A stretch of 64,000 bases of DNA from positions 1 to 64,000 of the forward strand of contig NZ_CALYLN010000002.1 in NCBI RefSeq assembly GCF_944801835.1. The letters run 5' to 3'. The notes beneath the pieces are model-generated. The model was given only the letters and a program-made list of their open reading frames with translations, did not search any database and was not told the origin of the DNA. Both the position numbers and the translations under genes were made by a program. The stretch is from Bartonella sp. B1099. Its GTDB lineage: Bacteria > Pseudomonadota > Alphaproteobacteria > Rhizobiales > Rhizobiaceae. Positions 8,273-17,500 of this stretch are shown piece after piece (positions within the stretch are counted from its first letter, which is position 1; every line of letters starts with the position of its first letter).

Positions 8273-10488
8273 TTAATAATAAGAATTCTCTTGTAGTTGG
8301 TCATGCATTAGGTTCTACGAACAAGCAAGGTAAAAAAATATCAGAACTTGGTCCAAATTTTATCAACCTTGGTTCTGTTTCAGAATATGCAGCTAATCGA
8401 CAATATCCATCAGAGCTTGGTCCGAATTTCATCAATTTGGGTTCTATTTCAGATTATAACAATCATTCCTATGAAGAAGAAGCAGAACACCCCGAAATCA
8501 CGCAAGGAGAAGCGTTTTGGAATTCTTTAAAACACGGTCTTAGTTTTAATTTAGATGATGAAATTTCAGGGATTACAGCGGCAGGGCGAGACCATGAGGA
8601 TGATTATGCTATACCTGCTTTTATTAGGGGGTTGGGGAGATATTGGTCTGGAGATAAAAAATCCGTAGAGAAGTATGAGAAAGCAGCCAATAAACTGCGT
8701 GATTATTATCGTAGGATGAATGATCAGCATTATTGGACGTCGCTTTTTGGAGGTGCTTTAGGGGCGGCAATTCCTTCTCTTGCAACGTTAGGGGGAGGAG
8801 CGTTAGCCGCAGGAGCCCGCTTTGCAGCCCCTAGACTTACCAATAGTCTTGCAGGATCAAAATTAGGTCAATTGCTCTTAAATGCAGGTCAGTCACGTCC
8901 AAGCCAATTTGCAAGCCCGTTTTTAGGTATCACGAACAAAACAACGTTGCCTCATTTACTTAAAGTAGGTGCAGCATCTGGTGCATTACACGGAGCAGGA
9001 GAAGGTGAAGGATTGGGGAATACACTTACAAGTACAATAGCTGGAGCAGGTTTAGGAGCAGGAGGGACATTGGCAGGAAGTGCTTTAGGTCATTTAGCTG
9101 GTTCTACGGTTGGTGGAATAGGGAGACTTTTTTCTCCTTCTCATAAGGAAGGCGTTGAAAAAGCAACATTAAGAGCAATCAGTAAACATTTAGGCAATGA
9201 GTCCTCTGAAGCTCTTGGAAAATCTTTTGGCAGTAAAGCCGTTAATACCGATTATGTTGCTGATCATAGTCCTTTTTTACAAGATCTTGTTTTTGATATA
9301 GCGCAAAAAAATCAAGGGGCTTATCTTGATTTGACCAAAAGAGCAGAGGCGAGAGCGTTGGGAGGAGGGGAACGTATTCACCAAGCCGCTGATGAACACT
9401 TTGTTCCTCGTCAAAATATTACAGGTTTAAAAGATGATCTTATTGCGAGTAGAGAGGCAGCTACAGAATCTCTCTATGATATAGCCAAGAAGACGCCGAT
9501 CGGAGAAAAATATTATGGCGCGCTTAATGAATTGATGAAGCGTCCCTATTTCAAACAAGCTTATAAAGAAGGGTTACAGGAATTTACGAGTAAAGGCATA
9601 GAAGTTGGTCCATTTTCTTCTCAAAAGTTTAATCTTCTTCAAGAAAAACCCAACATGGGTGTTCTCCATGAAACGAAGGTTAAACTTGATCTTATGAAAG
9701 ATGCAGCCGAAAAGACGGGAGATAATAGTAAAGTTCATACCTTAGTTGGCATCAAGAAAAAGCTATTAGAGATTATGGATGATATATCGCCTAAATATAA
9801 GAATGCGCGGGCATTGTATCATCAATACAGTTCACGTGTAGATGCCATGGATGAAGGTTCAAAAATCCTTAGTAAGTCGATTAATAAAGATGAATTCAGT
9901 AAAATTTTTGATGAACTACCAGAAGCACAACAAGAGTACTTAAAAAAGGGCTCAAGGGGACAACTTTTAGAGGGCATGGGGCAAACAGGAGATAAAGTCT
10001 CCAAGGCAAAGGAGATTTTTGATACGGATGATCTGTATGATAGGTTTGCAAAGATTTATGGCGCCGATAAAGCTTCTGCTGTTAAGAGTGTTGTTGGTAA
10101 AGAAGCCAATTATGCTGATTTTTACAACAGAATACCAAATAGTATAGCAAATAAAGATATCTCTTTTAGGCATAATGTTAGTGTTCCAACAAGTCAACGT
10201 GATGCAGCCTTTCAAGCAGGGAAAGCAGCGGTAAAAGCTTCTTGGATTCCTTTCAAGGAAGCGGCGTTTAGAGAGCGTCAACGAATTGAAAAGGATGTTG
10301 TCAAGCTGTTAACGGGTGGTTCAGAAATTCGAAATGAGAAAATTGTAGAGCTACTTCAAGATATGGTGAAAGCCCATCATAAAGGATATGTTACGAAAGA
10401 ATGGGTAAAAAAATATTTTGCTGCTCTGTTTGGAGGTGGAGGAAAAGCCTTAACAGAAGAATTGAATGTACTGAGTGCATTTGAATAG
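8269..10488 (+). CDS. Large phage internal / DNA-ejection-like protein with N-terminal tandem repeats
   Basis: This 739-residue protein starts within the stop of the previous gene (ATGA overlap). Near its N-terminus a 16-residue unit, SELGPNFINLGS(V/I)S(E/D)Y, occurs twice (residues 25-40 and 48-63, 23 apart). Residues about 158-190 and 238-280 are Gly/Ala-rich hydrophobic stretches of the kind found in membrane-active ejection proteins. The rest is long and helical (about 285-735) with no catalytic motif. Size, hydrophobic segments and a transglycosylase gene directly downstream fit a podovirus-type ejectosome protein. I cannot name a specific homologue. Confidence 0.55.
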   Translation: MINNKNSLVVGHALGSTNKQGKKISELGPNFINLGSVSEYAANRQYPSELGPNFINLGSISDYNNHSYEEEAEHPEITQGEAFWNSLKHGLSFNLDDEISGITAAGRDHEDDYAIPAFIRGLGRYWSGDKKSVEKYEKAANKLRDYYRRMNDQHYWTSLFGGALGAAIPSLATLGGGALAAGARFAAPRLTNSLAGSKLGQLLLNAGQSRPSQFASPFLGITNKTTLPHLLKVGAASGALHGAGEGEGLGNTLTSTIAGAGLGAGGTLAGSALGHLAGSTVGGIGRLFSPSHKEGVEKATLRAISKHLGNESSEALGKSFGSKAVNTDYVADHSPFLQDLVFDIAQKNQGAYLDLTKRAEARALGGGERIHQAADEHFVPRQNITGLKDDLIASREAATESLYDIAKKTPIGEKYYGALNELMKRPYFKQAYKEGLQEFTSKGIEVGPFSSQKFNLLQEKPNMGVLHETKVKLDLMKDAAEKTGDNSKVHTLVGIKKKLLEIMDDISPKYKNARALYHQYSSRVDAMDEGSKILSKSINKDEFSKIFDELPEAQQEYLKKGSRGQLLEGMGQTGDKVSKAKEIFDTDDLYDRFAKIYGADKASAVKSVVGKEANYADFYNRIPNSIANKDISFRHNVSVPTSQRDAAFQAGKAAVKASWIPFKEAAFRERQRIEKDVVKLLTGGSEIRNEKIVELLQDMVKAHHKGYVTKEWVKKYFAALFGGGGKALTEELNVLSAFE

Positions 10489-10503
10489 GGAGAAGATTAA
10501 TTG

Positions 10504-11139
10504 ATGACCCGTTACAGCCCTTCAGTTGATCAAGCGATCCGTCAAGCAGCGGCGCGATATGGCTTGCCGGAAAGTTATTTATACCGTGTTGCGCAAGTTG
10601 AAAGTGGGGGCAATCCCAATGCAAGGAATCCACGGTCTTCTGCGGGTGGGTTATATCAGTTTATAGACAGCACCGCGAAACAATATGGTTTGCAAGACCG
10701 TTTTGACCCTATGCAAGCAGCCGATGCCATGGGGCGGTTTACGCTTGATAATCGCAATCATTTAAGCCGTCTGTTGGGAAGGGCGCCTACAGATGCGGAA
10801 CTGTATTTAGCACATCAACAAGGAGCAGGGGGAGCAGCGCGGCTTTTGCAAAATCCCCATGCCAATGCAGCGCAATTGGTTGGGAGCAATGCGGTTGGTT
10901 TGAATGCAGGCAATAACGCAATGCGCGCAAGTGATTTTGTTAATCGTGTATTTCAGATGTATGGGGGGCAGCCTTATAGAGCAAGCCCTATCGCACGGGG
11001 TGGTATGGGCGATAGAGAGAACTTGCTGGAGGTTTTACGGGCATTACTAGCGTCACAGGAAGAGCCTTTGGAAGAAGAAGAGCGTGAAGATGATAATCCT
11101 TTGATGACGCAATTCATGCGGGCATTTTACGGAGTTTAG
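10504..11139 (+). CDS. Phage lytic transglycosylase (SLT domain)
   Basis: Residues 1-90 carry a soluble-lytic-transglycosylase fold: RYGLPESYLYRVAQVESGG with the catalytic glutamate in VESGG, then SSAGGLYQFIDSTAKQYG, then AELYLAHQQGAGGAARLL. This enzyme cleaves the glycan strand of peptidoglycan. In phages it is usually a virion component that opens the cell wall during DNA entry. The C-terminal 60 residues are acidic and repetitive (EEPLEEEEREDD). AGGGAG upstream serves either the ATG at 10504 or a TTG one codon earlier. Its place right after the ejection-like gene fits a virion role rather than lysis, for which a separate endolysin exists. Confidence 0.85.
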   Translation: MTRYSPSVDQAIRQAAARYGLPESYLYRVAQVESGGNPNARNPRSSAGGLYQFIDSTAKQYGLQDRFDPMQAADAMGRFTLDNRNHLSRLLGRAPTDAELYLAHQQGAGGAARLLQNPHANAAQLVGSNAVGLNAGNNAMRASDFVNRVFQMYGGQPYRASPIARGGMGDRENLLEVLRALLASQEEPLEEEEREDDNPLMTQFMRAFYGV

Positions 11140-11150
11140 GGTTCTAGGAT

Positions 11151-12152
11151 ATGTCAACGATTTATGATTGGTCGCTAAGAGCGGCGGATAACACGCGCGC
11201 AGATGATTTAATTGATTGGTCAGAGGGGCAGCACCCTAGTAGCGTAAATAAAAGCGCCCGTGTGATGATGCAGCGTGTCAAGGAATACTTGTTAGATGTG
11301 GGTGGAACACTTGAAGGGATTGTGACGAATAATTATGGACAACGAATAAGTACAATACGTCTTGAAAGCCAATCGGCATTTTTAGTGTACAAGAATGGTA
11401 TCGTTTTACGCTTTATGGCGACAGGCAGAAATATTGGAGCAACCACGGTTTTTCTGAATGCTTTAGAGGGCAAGCCGGTTTATAAAGCGACCGCCTTAGG
11501 GATTGGTCCTTTATCGGGCGGCGAAATTCAACAGGGATGCATTTATACATTAGTCTATAATGGAGATCATTGGCACCTTGTTAATCCCACCTCTATCCCT
11601 TTAGAAGAAGAACTCAGTCTTTATCCTACTGGTTTTATCGGAACGTTTGCGATGCGTGATCTTCCAACAGGTTGGTTACTCTGCGATGGGAGAGCATATT
11701 CGCGTAGTGATTATAGTGATCTGTTTTCTGCGATAGGGACGGTTTGGGGAGAAGGGAATAGTGTTACGACGTTTAATGTTCCGGATTTTCGGGGGATGTT
11801 TTTACGAGGTGTTGATAGCGGTCGTCATATTGATGAAGGGCGTTCTTTTGCAAGTGTGCAAACAGATTTAATGGAGTCACACGAACATCAGGGGCAAAGT
11901 CTTTCCTTTCCCCATTTTACGAGCAATGAAGATTTTTGGGATGGGAATACGACGGCTGTTTTGGGGTACCGTCTAGGATTGTTTGGAGGGGGGGCTCTTG
12001 CAAACTTTATGGGAATAGAGCGTGAGAATTTAGGGAGCTATATTGCAAGCCCCTATGCTCTTGATGAAGATCAAGAGGTTGACTTGAGAAACTCTGGTGA
12101 AGGAGAGACGCGTCCAGTGAATGTTTCTGTTCTGTATGCGATTAAGACATGA
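11151..12152 (+). CDS. Phage tail-collar protein, paralogue 1
   Basis: This 333-residue protein has a conserved N-terminal platform (MSTIYDWSLRAADNTRADD), a beta-rich middle and a phage tail-collar domain near residues 155-225 (LPTGWLLCDGRAYSRSDY, then FNVPDFRGMFLRG). After the collar come a variable region with an ESHEHQGQS motif and the closing segment GETRPVNVSVLYAIKT. Such proteins sit at the tail tip or at fibre bases and often help bind the host surface. It is the first of three tandem copies, with only 9 bases between this copy and the next. The ends are nearly identical across copies and the middle differs, which suggests alternative tips. Confidence 0.85.
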   Translation: MSTIYDWSLRAADNTRADDLIDWSEGQHPSSVNKSARVMMQRVKEYLLDVGGTLEGIVTNNYGQRISTIRLESQSAFLVYKNGIVLRFMATGRNIGATTVFLNALEGKPVYKATALGIGPLSGGEIQQGCIYTLVYNGDHWHLVNPTSIPLEEELSLYPTGFIGTFAMRDLPTGWLLCDGRAYSRSDYSDLFSAIGTVWGEGNSVTTFNVPDFRGMFLRGVDSGRHIDEGRSFASVQTDLMESHEHQGQSLSFPHFTSNEDFWDGNTTAVLGYRLGLFGGGALANFMGIERENLGSYIASPYALDEDQEVDLRNSGEGETRPVNVSVLYAIKT

Positions 12153-12161
12153 GGTTTTACG

Positions 12162-13175
12162 ATGTCGACGATCTATGATTGGTCTTTGAGAGCTTCTGAG
12201 AATGCCTATTGTGATGATTTGATTGATTGGTCAGAAGGACAGCGTCCTAGCAGCGTGAATAATAGTGCGCGTGTGATGATGCAACGCGTAAAGGAATATT
12301 TATCCGATACGAGTGGTATGATTGCAAATACCTTTACGGTTGATGCGGAACAACAAACGACGTTGATAAGACTTGAAAGCCACTGTCAGTTTTTAGCGTA
12401 TAAGAATGGTATCACGGTTTGTTTTAAAGCGAAGGGCAAGAATGTTGGGGCAACAACAATTGCTTTAAATGCTTTACCCGCCAAGCCTCTTTATAAGGCG
12501 ACGGAATTAGGCATGCGTGCTTTGACAGGAGGCGAGTTTCAAAAGGGGTGCATTTATCGTTTGGTTTATAGGGATAATGGTTGGCATGTTTTGAATCCTA
12601 CCCCCTTGCCTTTATTACAAGAACCAATGATTTCAGTTTATCCTACCGGTACGATAGGGATTTTTGGAATGCAAGTTTTGCCAGAAGGCTGGTTAGTCTG
12701 TAATGGGGCTGCTTATTTGCGCAGTGATTATCCAGCACTTTATGAAGCGATAAGAACAAGATGGGGTGGCAGTGATAGTTGGACGAAGTTTAATGTTCCC
12801 GATTTGCGTGGCGTGTTTTTGCGGGGTGTTGATGATGATCGCGAGATAGACCGTTTTCGTTATCTTGGCACATTACAGCATGACACTATGAGAAAGCATG
12901 AACATGGAGGTCAATCGGTTACGATTTTGAATGATGCCAATGAGGAAGAGAGTTGGTATGGAAATATGATGATTATCTGGGGGTATGTGCTGAATGAGCA
13001 GCAAAGGGAAAAGCTTGCCGAGCGTTTGGGTGTGCGTGCAGAGGATATACGGTTGCATCATGTGCTTGCCTTTCCCCATTCCCATCTTCACATGCGTGAT
13101 GTTGTTTGGGCTCGTTCAGGTGTCAGTGAAACACGCCCGATTAATATGAGTGTTGTGTTTGGGATTAAGACGTGA
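12162..13175 (+). CDS. Phage tail-collar protein, paralogue 2
   Basis: This 337-residue protein has the same plan as its neighbours: MSTIYDWSLRASENAYCDD at the start, a collar domain (LPEGWLVCNGAAYLRSDY, then FNVPDLRGVFLRGVDDD), an RKHEHGGQS motif, a variable insert and an ending of SETRPINMSVVFGIKT. The variable region (about 235-320) has no clear similarity by eye to copy 1. Part of it is helical (LNEQQREKLAERLGVRAED). An AGG-containing site precedes the ATG. It is intact. Confidence 0.85.
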   Translation: MSTIYDWSLRASENAYCDDLIDWSEGQRPSSVNNSARVMMQRVKEYLSDTSGMIANTFTVDAEQQTTLIRLESHCQFLAYKNGITVCFKAKGKNVGATTIALNALPAKPLYKATELGMRALTGGEFQKGCIYRLVYRDNGWHVLNPTPLPLLQEPMISVYPTGTIGIFGMQVLPEGWLVCNGAAYLRSDYPALYEAIRTRWGGSDSWTKFNVPDLRGVFLRGVDDDREIDRFRYLGTLQHDTMRKHEHGGQSVTILNDANEEESWYGNMMIIWGYVLNEQQREKLAERLGVRAEDIRLHHVLAFPHSHLHMRDVVWARSGVSETRPINMSVVFGIKT

Positions 13176-13182
13176 GGTCAAG

Positions 13183-14317
13183 ATGTCAACGATTTATGAT
13201 TGGTCTTTGAGCGCCTCTGAGAATGGTGGGGCAGATAGCTTGATTAATTGGTCAGAGGGACAGCACCCTAACACGGTCAATAACAGCGCGCGTTTTATGA
13301 TGCAAAGAGTCAGTGAGTATTTATCCGATACGGGGGGGGGTATTGAGGGTATTATTACAGTTGATCAAAAACAAAAGACGAGTGCGATACGTCTTCAAAG
13401 TCAATCGAAATTTTTAGCGTATAAGAATGGTATCACGGTTTGTTTTAAAGCGAAAGGTAAAAACGTTGGGGCGACCACGATTGCTTTGGATAATTTGGCT
13501 GCTAAGCCCGTTTATAAGGCGACAGAAAGCGGTTTATTAGCCTTATCGGGAGGCGAGATCCAAGAGGGCTGTCTTTATACTGTTATGTATGATGAAGAGA
13601 TAAGCGGTTGGCAAATTCTCAATCCAACAAGGGGAAAAGCGTCTTCTTTAAAACGCCTACCGTCTGGTTTTATTGGTCCTTTTGCAATGGAACGCTTGCC
13701 GGAAGGCTGGTTAGTCTGTGATGGGCGTGCTTATTTGCGAAGCAGTTATAGAGCGTTGTTTGACGCGATAGGAACGACATGGGGCGCGGGAGATGGCGTT
13801 TCGACATTTAATGTTCCCGATTTTCGGGGGATGTTTTTACGGGGCACAGATTATGAACGTGGTCTAGACCCTTGGCGTTTTTGCCAGCCAGCAAGCGTGT
13901 TCTTTAAAAGCGCATGAACATTTAATAGGACCGGCTTCTTCGGTTGACCGTTCTTCACGCAAGAAACGAGATGTTTCTTCTTCTGAAGCTTCTTTGCCAA
14001 GGCGAAAGAGATCACTGGATGAAGAGGAGTGTTTAGGGTTGAGTGGTGATGCCTTGGAAATGTGTAATCAAGAATTTGATCAAATCGCAGGAAGTTCACA
14101 AGTAGAGGTTCCCTTTTGGTTTACCGATAAAGATAAGCCGCCGCGCTTGCCTTGGTTTATTCGAAGCCCCTTTGCGAACTTTTTATATTATTCGACGCCT
14201 CTCAAAGAGGGCATTCATGATAGGGCGCATCATGATCATCATCTTATGTCAGAGAGGGTTGGTGGCGCTGAAACGCGCCCCGTTAATGTGAGTGTAATTT
14301 ATGGGATTAAAACATGA
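13183..14317 (+). pseudogene. Phage tail-collar protein, paralogue 3, frameshifted
   Basis: The third copy begins at ATG 13183 after GAGGT and is intact through the collar (LPEGWLVCDGRAYLRSSY, then FNVPDFRGMFLRGTDYE). It then meets a run of five T at 13878-13882. With five T the frame ends at a TGA near 13915. With four T it would continue as WRFASQQACSLKAHEH and on to a normal ending, SVIYGIKT, at 14317. The continuation matches the ASVQTDLMESHEH stretch of copy 1, so a single inserted T is the likely lesion. The region after the shift carries a basic RKKRD and RRKRS stretch absent from the other copies. It may be a real mutation, a rarely slipping tract or a sequencing error. Confidence 0.8.
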
Positions 14318-14326
14318 GGAGTTGAA

Positions 14327-14560
14327 ATGACCTTAAAACCGTTTGCGATATCAGAGCTTAGCGACCCGTCCCAAGTACGGGTCGTTTTGTATTCAGGGGG
14401 AGGCTTTTTGCATACGCCGCTTCAAGGGATTGTTGATTTAGTGACAACAGCTTTGAAAACAGAGTTTGATGGTTCGCAGAAAGAGATGGAGAAACGCTTA
14501 GAGAGCTTAAGCGCAGATCTTGAGGATTTGAAAGAGTGTTCTTTGGATGAAGCTCTTTAG
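14327..14560 (+). CDS. Small phage protein with C-terminal coiled coil, function unknown
   Basis: This 77-residue protein lies between the collar genes and the fibre gene. GAGGAG six bases upstream of the ATG supports it as a real gene. Residues 1-35 look beta-like (SQVRVVLYSGGGFLHTPLQ). Residues 40-70 form a charged helix (MEKRLESLSADLEDLKE) suited to coiled-coil packing. It could be a trimerising or linker piece for the fibre. The gene contains a perfect stem-loop near its 5' end (listed separately). I recognise no family. Confidence 0.6.
   Translation: MTLKPFAISELSDPSQVRVVLYSGGGFLHTPLQGIVDLVTTALKTEFDGSQKEMEKRLESLSADLEDLKECSLDEAL
14362..14384 (+). other. Intragenic 8-bp stem-loop followed by TTTT
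   Basis: CGACCCGT (14362-14369) and ACGGGTCG (14377-14384) form a perfect GC-rich stem with a 7-base loop, followed by TTTTGT. It lies inside the 77-residue gene, about 35 bases from its start. It resembles a weak intrinsic terminator or attenuator ahead of the fibre gene, but the T-run is short. Confidence 0.35.
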
Positions 14561-14581
14561 AGGGAGTAAGGAGGAAAGCAG

Positions 14582-17500
14582 ATGAAGATCCCCGATCATA
14601 GTCATGAATATTTGATACCGGTGGCAACTGAAGAGGAAATCAGAGAAGGCACCTCGCAAAGTAGCGTTGTTGTTCCGAAGATTTTAGGGACAGCCTCTTT
14701 GTATTCGTATGAGACTTTTGCACCGTTAGAACAGGTTGTGAATGCAAGGCAAGAGGCAGAAAAAGCGATGGCGCGTGCAAATGGTGCGCAACAGGTTGCA
14801 GAAGAAGCTAAGAGGGGCTCAGATCAAGCGCTCACAGAGGTAACAAAAACGGTTCAAACGGTTAATGTAGCGCTTACAACCTCCAGTGAAGCGAAGGAAG
14901 CGATTACAGCAGCAACAGCAATCGCCAATGAAGCAAAAGAGACAGCGGATAGCGCCAAGGGCTTAGCCGAAGAAGCCCAAAATGCCTCTGATGCTGCAAA
15001 GCACATAGCAGAAGAGACCAAAGCAGCGGTTGATAGAGCTTCAGGGGAAATCAGTGGTACGAAAGGTTCACTGGCTACGGCATTGGAAAGTTTTGCAGAG
15101 GTTAAGCAGGTAAGTGAGAATGCCGTTAATGTCTCGACAGAAGCTAAGAGGTTAGCCGATGCATCAAAAACGATTTCTGAACGTGCAGAGCAAACAGCGC
15201 GAGAAGCTTCCCAAACAGCGACAGAGACGTCCCAAGTAGCCGCAACCGCGGTAGCAACGTGTCATGAAGTCAAGACGGTAGCGACCCAAGCCAGTCTTAA
15301 GGCAGATGGAGCCAAACAGACAGCCGATGATGCCAAGGATATTGCAGAAGCGGCAAAAGGTTTATCGGAACGGGCGACAGCTTCTGTTACAGAACTGACA
15401 AAAACAGCAGAGCAAATCCAAACGCGTTCTAATGAAGTGTTGAGGAATGCAAAAGAAGCCAAGAATAAAGCAGAAAGTTTAGAGACTATTGCTAATGCAG
15501 CAAAACAAACGAGTGATGATGCAGCACAAACAGCGACAGCAGCAAAGAGTCTATCAGAAGAAGCAAAACGAGAAGCCGGTGTTGCAAAGACCACAGCTTT
15601 AGACGCTAAAAGCGCGGCAGATAGTGCAAACACGAAAGCCGAGCAGGCACAACAGGCAGCAACAACGGCATCTCAAATAGCTTCTGAGGCTAAGACAGTT
15701 GCAGAGCAAGCCTTACAAGCCGATAGACAAGCGGTTCGTGAAGGGAGTGAAGCATCCAAAAGTTTAGCAGAAGCCGTTCAGAAGAAAGCTGAGGCAGCAG
15801 AGAGAGTTGCACAAGAAAGTAAGAGTGTTTGTGAAGAAGCCAAACAGCTCGCAACAGAAGCTAAAAATGCCTCTACAAGTGCGCTTAGAGAATCGAGTGA
15901 TGCGAAGGAGAAAGCTTCTACAGCGCTTACATCAGTCAATGATGTCAAGGGGATTTCTGAAGAAGTTAAAGGTTTAGCAGAAAAAGCAACGACATCATCT
16001 ACAGAAGCGCAAAAAACCGCCGATGAAGCATTAAGAGAAGCAAATGCAGCGAAAACAATGGCGGATACGGCATCTAGCACAGCTCATGATGCCAAGGGGA
16101 TTGCTGAGGAAACTAAACAAACGCTTGGAGATGTTAAAAGCGTTGCAGACACGGCATTATCGACAGCCACTACAGCTAAGCAGAAAGGTGATGAGATAAG
16201 CCAGCAAACTTCAGAAGTCTTAACGAAGTCTGGTGAAGCAAAGGCTAAAGCGGAAGAGGCACAACGGTTGGCATCAAGCTCACAAGAGGCAGCAGAAACA
16301 GCAAAGGCTAAAGCCGAAAGCGTAGAGGCAGTTGCGAATGAAGCTTCACAGACAGCAATATCTGCGAAGAGCCTATCAGAGGAAGCAAAAGAAGAAGCAA
16401 GCAATGCCACAACGATAGCCTTGGAAGCGAAAAGTTCTGCGGATAGTGCGTCGGCGAAATCAGAGCAAGCCCAGCAGAGTGCAACCGAAGCCACGCGAAT
16501 AGCCAAAGAAGCCAAAGCAGCAGCAGAAGCGGCAGCGCGTTCAGGAGAGGCGGCAGGGCAGGTAAGTTCAGAAGCCGTTAAGGACATAGCGGAAGCAGCG
16601 AAGAGTAAAGCGGAAGCAGCAGAGAAGGTAGCAGAAGAAACGAAAGGAGCTTTGGATAGTCTAAAACAAGTAGCCAATAGTGCGAAGTCGACCGCCGAAG
16701 AGGCAAAAAAGGTAGCCGATGGTGCACAAAAGAAGGCATCACAGGTAGAGACAGTAGCGGGTGAAGCTGAAAAGATAGCGAAAGAAGCCAAACAGACAGC
16801 AGGCTATGCCAACCATGAGGCGGAACAAGCGCGCAGTGAGGTAGAAAAGGCAAAAAGTACAGCTCATGAAGGCTGGAGTAATGCCAATAAAGCGAAGGCA
16901 GCAGCAGATGAGGCTAAGACCATAGCAAGTTTAGCACGGACATATGCAGACGAAGCCAAGAAGATAGCGGAAAATTCAGGCAACACAGCTCATGAAGGGT
17001 GGAGTACAGCTCACAAAGCGAAGGAAGTAGCCGATGACGCTAAGACTATAGCAAGTTTAGCGCGTACGTACGCAGATGAAGCCAAGAAAAAAGCCGAAAC
17101 AGCAGATTCACAATCCTATCAAGCCAAGGGTGAAGTAGACAAAGCTAAGGAAATAGCTAATAGTGCAAAATATACAGCCGAACAAGCACAGAAAGCGGCA
17201 GAAACAGCGGGTAAAAAAGCAGATTCTTTAGAAACAGAAGCGCGAGAGGCACAAAAAATAGCTAAGGAAGCCAAGGAAAAAGCAGGCTACGCTGAACATG
17301 ATGCGCGACAAGCCCGTAGTGAGGCAGAATCCGCAAAAAATATAGCTTATAACGCTAGTAGTACAGCTTATAATGCGAAGGAAGTGGCAGATAATGCTAG
17401 GACTACAGCAAGCTTAGCGGAAATGGCAGGTGAAGAAGCCAAGAAAATAGCGGAGAAAGCCGATAACCGCGCGTATGAAGCTAAAGGTGAAGTAGGGAAA

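Noticed and set aside
13851-14099. 82-residue minus-strand frame across the collar frameshift
   Set aside because: The plus strand on both sides continues the collar protein; the minus frame has no support.
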